Below are positions 1 through 6,996 of a DNA stretch of 64,000 bases, one piece after another. Source of the DNA: Lachnospiraceae bacterium. GTDB taxonomy: Bacteria; Bacillota; Clostridia; Lachnospirales; Lachnospiraceae. A program made the translations under genes and the position numbers. The notes beneath the pieces are model-generated. The model saw nothing but the letters and a program-made list of their open reading frames with translations, ran no database searches and had not been told where the DNA came from. Position 1 is the first letter of the stretch, and each line of letters opens with the position of its first letter. The stretch is from assembly GCA_016283275.1 (NCBI GenBank), contig JAEEMP010000125.1, forward strand, positions 62,001 through 126,000, read 5' to 3'.

Positions 1-655
<655 letters not shown>

Positions 656-687
656 ATGATCAAACCTCTGAAAATTCGTTACGTATC

Positions 688-716
688 ATTGTATACAAGA
701 GCCTTCCAAAAGTCAA
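688..716 (-). promoter_or_regulatory. Internal ilvN1-ilvC promoter with overlapping GntR-type operator
   Basis: On the minus strand a TTGACT -35 box (711-716) and a TACAAT -10 box (688-693) are separated by exactly 17 bases. The palindrome TTGTATACAA (689-698) overlaps the -10 box. The arrangement and operator match the promoter of the Re-citrate synthase operon at 6930-6958, base for base in both boxes. A small inverted repeat, ATGCAT-TTTT-ATGCAT, lies just upstream at 733-748. The operator form is typical of FCD-subfamily GntR regulators. Confidence 0.7.
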
Positions 717-757
717 TAAAAATAAGCCGCTGATGCATTTTTATGCATAATTATACA

Positions 758-1246
758 TTAATTGTCTTTATCATTGCATTTGGGAAGTGCAAGGGTGCCT
801 GTTCTGGCCACTTCCACGACCGAAATACCCGAGAGCATTGAGCGGAATACCGCGATCTTTTCCGGAGTATTGCAGATTTGTATCATTATGTGAGTCTTTG
901 ACATATCCACGATCTCGGCGGAACAGATCTCGCATATCTCAAGAATGTCCTTGCGGTTGTTCTTATTGTATTTGACCTTTATGAGCATAAGTTCCCTGGA
1001 TACGGACTGCTCTTCGTTAAAAGTCTTTACCTTTATGACATCAAGTTTCTTATTTAATTGTTTTTCTATCTGTTCAAGCGTTCTTTCATCACCGGAGCTT
1101 ACGATCGTCATATTTGATACTTCGGGATCGAAAGTCTCGCCCACAACAAGCGAATCGATATTAAAACATCTTCTTGCGAACAAACCCGATACCTTGCTCA
1201 ATACACCCGATCTGTTCTCAACCATTACCGAATATATTTTTTTCAT
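758..1246 (-). CDS. Acetolactate synthase small subunit, second divergent copy
   Basis: This 162-residue protein has the same ACT plus small-subunit layout as its downstream neighbour but is clearly diverged: RRCFNIDS replaces RRGYNIES, and the C-terminus ends VVEVARTGTLALPKCNDKDN. Asn11, Gly14 and the NIDS Asn are kept, so an effector could still bind. It starts 6 bases after the end of ilvB and is presumably translated with it. Two adjacent small subunits behind one catalytic subunit suggest either mixed regulatory complexes or a copy serving a different effector. Confidence 0.9.
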   Translation of the reverse strand: MKKIYSVMVENRSGVLSKVSGLFARRCFNIDSLVVGETFDPEVSNMTIVSSGDERTLEQIEKQLNKKLDVIKVKTFNEEQSVSRELMLIKVKYNKNNRKDILEICEICSAEIVDMSKTHIMIQICNTPEKIAVFRSMLSGISVVEVARTGTLALPKCNDKDN

Positions 1247-1252
1247 ATTCCG

Positions 1253-2869
1253 TCAGCCTTTCACTATATCCATGGGATTAATGTTAACTTCCATTATTCC
1301 GGGGTTATCGGATGCAAGGAATTTATCCGTTCTTGAAAGTTCCTTGTCAAGCGTGACCTTAAAATAATCAAAGTCATAAGCCTTAGCCAGTGCCTCAAGA
1401 TCCGGATAGTCGTTTAATTCGACCACGCTGTAATTATCCTTATAGGTAAAATGCTGATACTCTCTTACCATTCCGAGATATCCGTTCTTAAAGACTATGA
1501 TCTTGACATTGGCGTTTTCCTGCTTAATGGTTGCAAGTTCGCACATGGACATCTGGAACGAACCGTCGCCGCATACGGCAATGACCTGTTTACCGGGATT
1601 CGCAAGTTTTGCGCCGAGTGCCGCGGGTATAGAATAACCCATGGTACCCATACCGCCGCTTGTTAAGAATCTTCCCTTCTTGACTACATGATATGCACAG
1701 CTCCAGATCTGATTCTGTCCGACATCCGCCACATATATGCCGTCCTCATCCATCTTATCGGAAAGATATTCGATAAATTCCTGAGGATCCACATATTTAC
1801 TGTCGGGGAATCGCTTTATGTTCAACTCTTTTTTGTATTCGTAAAGCTTGTTGAGCCATTCAGGCTCCGAAGCATTGATATCTTCCTTGTTGAGTTCTTC
1901 GAAGATTGCCTTCGCATCGCCTACGATAGGAATCGTGGGACCGATGTTCTTACCTATTTCGGCAGGATCCACATCCATATGGATCATAACCTTATGATCG
2001 GTCAAAAAATCGGGCTGGTTTACCGCTCTGTCGGCCACTCTCGCGCCCACCATCAAAAGTGTGTCGCACTCTCTTATCGCTTTATTGGCATAAGGCTTTC
2101 CGTTATTACCGACCATGCCGAAGTATAAAGGGTGCTCCGTGGGCATGGCGCCTATACCCATCATCGTGGATACGACGGGAATATTGCTCTTTTCCACAAA
2201 TTTACGAAGTTCCGATTCTGCATTTGATAAAGCCACTCCTCCGCCTACGCATATCAAAGGTCTTTTTGCTTTTTCAAGTGCGCTTACAAGTCTTTTGAGC
2301 TGCATGCCGTTACCCTTTACAGTGGGCTTATAAGTACGCATATTTACTTCTTCGGGATATTTGAAATTTTTAATGACCGCGTTCTGGATATCGATCGGAA
2401 CATCGATAAGAACAGGGCCTTTACGACCCGTCGATGCAATATGGAACGCTTCCTTCATGATGCGGGGAATATCATTTACATTTTTGATAAGATAACTGTA
2501 TTTGACAAAACTCTCCGCAGCGCCCGTTACATCGGCCTCCTGGAAAACATCGGATCCCAAAAGCGAGGAATTGACCTGGCCTGTTATACATACAAGCGGG
2601 ATACTGTCGGCAAATGCGGTTGCGATACCCGTAAGAAGGTTCGTTGCACCGGGACCGCTTGTAACAGCACATACTCCGACCGTTCCGGTAGTCCTTGCAA
2701 GACCGCTTGCCATATGAGCCGCGCTTTGCTCCGTACGCACAAGTACGGTCTTTATATCGGATGACAGAATGGAATTGTAAAAAGGACAGATTGCGACTCC
2801 GGGATAACCGAATACGTATTTCACCTTTTCTTCTTCAAGACATTTTATAATTGCGTCAGCACCATTCAT
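1253..2869 (-). CDS. ilvB: Acetolactate synthase large (catalytic) subunit
   Basis: This is a 538-residue thiamine-diphosphate enzyme that condenses two pyruvates, or pyruvate and 2-oxobutyrate, in the first common step of branched-chain amino acid synthesis. The catalytic Glu47 lies in RTEQSAAHMASGLARTTG, and the ThDP-Mg motif GDGSFQMSMCELAT runs to the KNG asparagine near residue 460. The middle domain has the usual GARVADRAV segment. It is slightly shorter than typical (about 560), but the two adjacent small subunits point to an anabolic AHAS rather than catabolic AlsS. The ATG has a GGAG-type site just upstream. Confidence 0.94.
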   Translation of the reverse strand: MNGADAIIKCLEEEKVKYVFGYPGVAICPFYNSILSSDIKTVLVRTEQSAAHMASGLARTTGTVGVCAVTSGPGATNLLTGIATAFADSIPLVCITGQVNSSLLGSDVFQEADVTGAAESFVKYSYLIKNVNDIPRIMKEAFHIASTGRKGPVLIDVPIDIQNAVIKNFKYPEEVNMRTYKPTVKGNGMQLKRLVSALEKAKRPLICVGGGVALSNAESELRKFVEKSNIPVVSTMMGIGAMPTEHPLYFGMVGNNGKPYANKAIRECDTLLMVGARVADRAVNQPDFLTDHKVMIHMDVDPAEIGKNIGPTIPIVGDAKAIFEELNKEDINASEPEWLNKLYEYKKELNIKRFPDSKYVDPQEFIEYLSDKMDEDGIYVADVGQNQIWSCAYHVVKKGRFLTSGGMGTMGYSIPAALGAKLANPGKQVIAVCGDGSFQMSMCELATIKQENANVKIIVFKNGYLGMVREYQHFTYKDNYSVVELNDYPDLEALAKAYDFDYFKVTLDKELSRTDKFLASDNPGIMEVNINPMDIVKG

Positions 2870-2930
2870 AATGTTCTCCTTATGTAAAATCGCATTTTTC
2901 GCGATAAATAAGCGATATCCGTTTCAAAAA

Positions 2931-2963
2931 ATTTTAACACAATACTTTGTTAACGTGCAACAA
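2931..2963 (-). promoter_or_regulatory. Probable ilvB operon promoter with inverted repeat
   Basis: On the minus strand, TTGCAC (2955-2960) and TAAAAT (2931-2936) lie 18 bases apart, about 60 bases upstream of ilvB. An inverted repeat TTGTT-N7-AACAA (2947-2963) overlaps the -35 box and could be an operator. The -35 match is only partial, so confidence is moderate. Confidence 0.45.
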
Positions 2964-2978
2964 AATATGGTGCTTTTA

Positions 2979-3007
2979 TTGTTTTTTTAACACATATATG
3001 GTAAATT
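2979..3007 (+). promoter_or_regulatory. Probable promoter of the 3037 lipoprotein gene
   Basis: TTGTTT (2979-2984) and TAAATT (3002-3007) are separated by 17 bases, back to back with the ilvB promoter. The downstream gene has AGGAGG at 3023-3028. Confidence 0.4.
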
Positions 3008-3036
3008 ATCTAAAGGGTCCAAAGGAGGTATAAACC

Positions 3037-3504
3037 TTGTTCAAAAAGATATTAACCGTTATGACGGGAGTGATCCTCGCCGTTTCATTAGCCGCTTGTG
3101 CGGATTCTGCCGAAGATTATTCGGAATACAAAAAAGAGATGAGCAATTTCTTTGAAAGCGTCAACACCTTAAACGAAGAGATGAATGCTTTAAATCCCGA
3201 TGACGCCGAAGCGGTAAGTAAGCTCTTTGAGTATCTTGATCAGGTTGAAGAACAGTTTAAATATTTTTCCGAGATCGAGGTGCCTTCTCAATATAAAGTT
3301 ACCGAATCTCTTGCAGATGAGGCTTATGATTACATGAAAGAAGCCAATGAGTATTTCAGACAGTCCTTCTCGGAGAATTCTTACAACGAATATACTCTCG
3401 AAGCCGCCATGGAGTGTTACAGCAGAGCCAATAAGCGTATGCAATACGTTATTGATATCATTCACGGAAAGCTTCCCGAAGACGAAAACATTTCTTTCGA
3501 ATAA
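3037..3504 (+). CDS. Small lipoprotein of unknown function
   Basis: This 155-residue protein has a lipoprotein signal peptide ending in LAAC, so the mature chain should be lipid-anchored on the outer face of the membrane from about Cys21. The rest is acidic, charged and probably helical, rich in Glu, Tyr and Asn, with no motif I recognise. The start codon is TTG, chosen because AGGAGG sits 8 bases upstream and the signal peptide begins exactly there. It is transcribed divergently from ilvB and ends at a strong terminator shared with icd. Function not known. Confidence 0.8.
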   Translation: MFKKILTVMTGVILAVSLAACADSAEDYSEYKKEMSNFFESVNTLNEEMNALNPDDAEAVSKLFEYLDQVEEQFKYFSEIEVPSQYKVTESLADEAYDYMKEANEYFRQSFSENSYNEYTLEAAMECYSRANKRMQYVIDIIHGKLPEDENISFE

Positions 3505-3520
3505 TATACAGAAATTTTAT

Positions 3521-3548
3521 GGAGTGCCGGTCGGCACTCCATTTTTTT
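3521..3548 (+). terminator. Intrinsic terminator between lipoprotein and icd
   Basis: A GGAGTGCCG / CGGCACTCC stem with a two-base centre is followed by seven T residues (3542-3548). It lies between two convergent genes. The plus-strand T tract is the strong one; the minus-strand side (ATAAAATTTC) could help end icd transcription. Confidence 0.85.
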
Positions 3549-3570
3549 ACGGCAAAAATATAAATCCGCT

Positions 3571-4767
3571 TTACATTCTTGATCTTATCTCTTTAAAGAA
3601 ATCCTTTGTATTTACTGTCTTTACGTTTGAAAGTGAACAGATCCTTGAAAGATCGGCTGTCATAACACCGGACTCGATAGTGCCGATAACGGCTTTCTCA
3701 AGTCTTTCTCCAAACTCGGTGAGTTCTTTTATGCCGTCGAGCTCGCCTCTTTTCTTAAGGGCTCCGCTCCATGCGAATATAGTAGCAACAGGATTTGACT
3801 TCGGTTCTTCGCCTTCAAGATATCTGTAATAGTGCTTCTGGATAGTACCGTGAGCGGCTTCGTATTCGAAAACACCCCTGGGCGATACGAGCACACTGGT
3901 CATCATTGAAAGCGAACCGAATGCGGATGATACCATATCACTCATCACATCACCGTCGTAATTCTTGCAGGCCCAGATAAATCCGCCCTTTTCCTTCATT
4001 ACTCTGGCTACGGCATCATCGATCAGTGTGTAAAAATATGTGATGCCGGCTTCTTCAAACTTTTCTTTGTATTCGTTATCGTAGATATCCTGGAAGATAT
4101 CTTTAAATGTATGATCGTATTTCTTGGATATCGTATCCTTTGTGGCAAACCAAAGATCCTGTTTTGTCTCCAATGCGTAATTAAAGCAGGCATATGCGAA
4201 ACTTGTGATCGATGCGATGGTATTATGGATACCCTGGATGATGCCGGGGCCCTTAAACTCATGAATGAGTTCTTTTGTAACGGTTCCGTCCTCAGCCGTA
4301 AACACAAGCTCGGCTTTTCCCGCACCGGGAACCTTTATCTCCGCATTCTTATAGACATCACCGTATGCATGTCTTGCAAGTGTAATGGGCTTTTCCCAGT
4401 TTCTTACACAGGGGTTGATGCCTTTGACTATAATGGGAGCTCTGAAAACAGTACCGTCGAGTTTTGCTCTTATGGTACCGTTGGGGCTCTTCCACATCTC
4501 CTTTAAGTCATATTCCTTGACTCTTGCGGCATTGGGTGTGATCGTTGCGCATTTGACCGCAACACCGTATTTGAGTGTGGCCTCGGCACTGTCTACGGTA
4601 ACCTGATCGTTTGTTTCGTTTCTGTGCTTTAAACCAAGATCGTAATATTCAGTCTTTAAATCCACATAGGGAAGAATGAGCTCGTCTTTGATCATCTGCC
4701 AGAGTATCCTGGTCATCTCATCTCCGTCCATTTCAACGATCGGAGTGGTCATTTGAATCTTACTCAT
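3571..4767 (-). CDS. icd: NADP-dependent isocitrate dehydrogenase
   Basis: This 398-residue protein is of the homodimeric subfamily related to eukaryotic IDH1/IDH2. It starts with [14 protein letters not shown] and carries the substrate motif [16 protein letters not shown] and the cofactor segment [20 protein letters not shown]. It oxidatively decarboxylates isocitrate to 2-oxoglutarate. In anaerobes this supplies glutamate rather than a full TCA cycle. It overlaps the end of the GntR gene by 8 bases and follows a Re-citrate synthase in the same operon. Aconitase, needed between the two, is not in this window. Confidence 0.95.
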   Translation of the reverse strand: MSKIQMTTPIVEMDGDEMTRILWQMIKDELILPYVDLKTEYYDLGLKHRNETNDQVTVDSAEATLKYGVAVKCATITPNAARVKEYDLKEMWKSPNGTIRAKLDGTVFRAPIIVKGINPCVRNWEKPITLARHAYGDVYKNAEIKVPGAGKAELVFTAEDGTVTKELIHEFKGPGIIQGIHNTIASITSFAYACFNYALETKQDLWFATKDTISKKYDHTFKDIFQDIYDNEYKEKFEEAGITYFYTLIDDAVARVMKEKGGFIWACKNYDGDVMSDMVSSAFGSLSMMTSVLVSPRGVFEYEAAHGTIQKHYYRYLEGEEPKSNPVATIFAWSGALKKRGELDGIKELTEFGERLEKAVIGTIESGVMTADLSRICSLSNVKTVNTKDFFKEIRSRM

Positions 4768-5449
4768 TTAAATAAGCCTCCTTTAAGCCGTTTTTAACCA
4801 TATTCTCATATGCGTTGTGAATATGGAGTGTGGCAAGTTCATCCGCTCTTTCCGGATTATTGTCTCTTATTGCTTCCATTATTGCCTGATGCTCGGAATT
4901 GGAAGCAAGCGATCTTTCAATTGTTGAAAGAGTCTTTCTTCGAACACGCTGTACATATTGATGAAAGTCCTTAAGCAAATGCTCAAGCATCTTTGAATTG
5001 CATGCCTCATACATGATCTCATGGAATCTTGAGTCAAGCTCGGACATCTGCTCAAAATGACCCTTCTCGGCATGAAACTTTGCAAGATAGATATTCTCTT
5101 CCATTTCTTCAAGCTGCTCTTTTGTAATATGCTCGCATGCCCACGATGCGCAAAGACCTTCAAGTTTTGATCTTATCATATAGATGTCTTTGACATCCTC
5201 GATCGTTATACCGGTGACATATGCGCCTTTATTGGGAATGATCTGTATAAGCCCTTCCAGTTCGAGCTGCCTGAATGCTTCTCTTACCGGTGTTCTTGAA
5301 ACGCCGAGTTCTTCGCCGATGGCTATTTCTTTAAGTTCTTCGTTTTCTTTGTATTTACCTGAAAGAATGTCCTCGCGTACCTTATTGAATACTCTTCCGC
5401 GCAAAGAATACTTATCGGTAACTTCCTGCTTTAAATCGTATCCTTGCAT
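4760..5449 (-). CDS. GntR family transcriptional regulator, FCD (FadR) subfamily
   Basis: This 229-residue regulator has an N-terminal winged helix (about residues 15-80, with [21 protein letters not shown] and the wing [10 protein letters not shown]) and a C-terminal FCD ligand domain. The domain's metal-binding Asp/His pattern is visible in [18 protein letters not shown] and [12 protein letters not shown] domains usually bind small carboxylates. The gene is sandwiched between Re-citrate synthase and icd with overlaps of 19 and 8 bases, so it is almost certainly co-expressed and autoregulated. The palindrome at 6930-6941 is the obvious candidate operator, and 688-698 a second. Confidence 0.9.
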   Translation of the reverse strand: MQGYDLKQEVTDKYSLRGRVFNKVREDILSGKYKENEELKEIAIGEELGVSRTPVREAFRQLELEGLIQIIPNKGAYVTGITIEDVKDIYMIRSKLEGLCASWACEHITKEQLEEMEENIYLAKFHAEKGHFEQMSELDSRFHEIMYEACNSKMLEHLLKDFHQYVQRVRRKTLSTIERSLASNSEHQAIMEAIRDNNPERADELATLHIHNAYENMVKNGLKEAYLNE

Positions 5450-6885
5450 AAACTCTCCAATCCAAGTTCCTTAGAAAATCTGTCGATGGCTGCGTATAAT
5501 TCATTATCTGTCATTACGGTAACACGACCGCTTGCGTATTCTTCATCAACCCAGCCTTTTATAGCCTTTACCAGGTCAGAATTCTTCTCTATCGCATTTT
5601 CACCCGTAAGTTTGAACTTTGCGTTGATCCAGTGAGCGATTCCGGCTAGACCGGATGTGTTGGATACCGCACAGATAACGGGACGATTCAAAAACTTATC
5701 GGTATCAAATATATTGTATATTTCTTCGTTCTTTAAAAGTCCGTCGGCATGGATACCCGCACGGGTCACGTTAAAGTTCTTGCCCACAAAAGGTGTTCTT
5801 TCGGGGATCTTGTAACCTATTTCCTTTTCGTAATACTCTGCAAGCTCTGTTATCACTCTTGTGTCCATGCCGTTCAGATCGCCTTTTAACTGGGCATATT
5901 CAAATACCATGGCTTCAAGAGGTGTATTGCCTGTTCTTTCACCGATACCGAAAAGCGAAGTGTTGACGGCCGAACATCCGTAAAGCCATGCGGTCGTTGA
6001 ATTGACCACGGCTTTATAAAAGTCATTGTGTCCGTGCCATTCGATAAGCTCATGCGGTACGCCGGCATGCGTATGGATAGCATAGATGATACCCTGAACG
6101 GACCTCGGTATAACGGCACCCGGGTAATTGACTCCGTAACCCATTGTGTCGCAGGCACGGATCTTGATCGGAATCTTGTACTCATCCATGAGCTTCATAA
6201 GCTCTAAGCAGAAAGGCACCACATATCCGTAAATATCGGCTCTTGTAATATCCTCAAGATGACATCTTACGGCAATACCTTCGTCAAGACAGTCGCGAAC
6301 GACCGAAAGATAATGGTCCATAGCCTGTTTTCTGGTCATCTTAAGCTTAAGGAAGATATGATAATCCGAACAGCTTACAAGTATACCCGTCTCCTTCATA
6401 CCGATCTCTTTTACGAGTTTAAAGTCATCCTTGCTTGCTCTTATCCAGCTTGTGACTTCCGGAAATTTATATCCTCTTTCCATACACTTGTATACAGCGT
6501 CACGGTCCTTCTTGGAGTATAAGAAAAATTCACTCTGCCTTATCATACCGTTAGGACCGCCGAGTTTATGAAGATAATCGTATATCGTCACGATCTGCTC
6601 CGTTGTGTAAGGAGCTCTCGACTGCTGTCCGTCACGGAAAGTGGTATCGGTGATCCAGATATCCTTGGGCATATTGTGAGGTACTATTCTGTCATTAAAG
6701 GGGATCTTCGGTATTTCCGAATAAGGAAACATATTTCGAAACACATTGGGCTTCTTGACATCATCAAGAATATACATGTGCTCTTCGATCTGTAACAGAT
6801 TGTTCTTTTCGTTCATCGAAACCGGACGGTTTGTGAACATATCCTCAGAACTCTCGGCAAATACGGCCGTTTCGTTTATATCCAT
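5431..6885 (-). CDS. Probable Re-type citrate synthase (HMGL-like / homocitrate synthase family)
   Basis: This 484-residue member of the DRE-TIM metallolyase superfamily has the DTTFRDGQQSR metal/substrate motif near residue 80, an HGHND metal motif near 290, and GERTGNTPLE. It lacks the C-terminal LeuA regulatory domain of 2-isopropylmalate synthases. Clostridium kluyveri Re-citrate synthase belongs to this family, and here the gene is in one operon with icd. I therefore infer that it condenses oxaloacetate and acetyl-CoA to feed glutamate synthesis. A homocitrate or isopropylmalate synthase role cannot be excluded by sequence alone, but the leucine genes are absent nearby. A consensus-like promoter with operator precedes it. 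Confidence 0.75.
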   Translation of the reverse strand: MDINETAVFAESSEDMFTNRPVSMNEKNNLLQIEEHMYILDDVKKPNVFRNMFPYSEIPKIPFNDRIVPHNMPKDIWITDTTFRDGQQSRAPYTTEQIVTIYDYLHKLGGPNGMIRQSEFFLYSKKDRDAVYKCMERGYKFPEVTSWIRASKDDFKLVKEIGMKETGILVSCSDYHIFLKLKMTRKQAMDHYLSVVRDCLDEGIAVRCHLEDITRADIYGYVVPFCLELMKLMDEYKIPIKIRACDTMGYGVNYPGAVIPRSVQGIIYAIHTHAGVPHELIEWHGHNDFYKAVVNSTTAWLYGCSAVNTSLFGIGERTGNTPLEAMVFEYAQLKGDLNGMDTRVITELAEYYEKEIGYKIPERTPFVGKNFNVTRAGIHADGLLKNEEIYNIFDTDKFLNRPVICAVSNTSGLAGIAHWINAKFKLTGENAIEKNSDLVKAIKGWVDEEYASGRVTVMTDNELYAAIDRFSKELGLESLCKDTI

Positions 6886-6929
6886 AATTGTATCCCTCTC
6901 TCTACTTTGCGGATTGTTCTTTTCGTATG

Positions 6930-6958
6930 ATTGTATACAATTATACGATATAAGTCAA
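6930..6958 (-). promoter_or_regulatory. Re-citrate synthase operon promoter with GntR/FCD-type operator
   Basis: TTGACT (6953-6958) and TACAAT (6930-6935) are separated by 17 bases on the minus strand. The perfect 12-base palindrome ATTGTATACAAT (6930-6941) covers the -10 box. TTGTATACAA-like palindromes are typical FCD-type GntR operators, and such a regulator is the second gene of this operon. Binding here would block RNA polymerase, consistent with autorepression. Confidence 0.75.
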
Positions 6959-6988
6959 GCCTTAAAACCAGAAGGTCTTAAGGCTTGA
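6955..6988 (-). terminator. Hairpin terminating the LRR/sortase operon
   Basis: A perfect 11-base inverted repeat, TCAAGCCTTAA / TTAAGGCTTGA (6955-6965 and 6978-6988), lies just after the stop of the 955-residue LRR protein on the minus strand. The T tract behind it is weak (ACTTATAT). The distal arm overlaps the -35 hexamer of the next promoter. Confidence 0.6.
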
Positions 6989-6996
6989 AATAAAGA

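Noticed and set aside
1253-2869. Catabolic acetolactate synthase AlsS
   Set aside because: Two regulatory small subunits and ilvC follow in the same operon, which identifies the biosynthetic enzyme.
2876-2940. Riboswitch or leader-peptide attenuator before ilvB
   Set aside because: The leader is only about 60 bases, with a short ATCGC/GCGAT repeat and no terminator or run of Leu/Ile/Val codons.
5431-6885. 2-isopropylmalate synthase (LeuA)
   Set aside because: No C-terminal LeuA regulatory domain and no leu genes nearby; the operon partner is isocitrate dehydrogenase.
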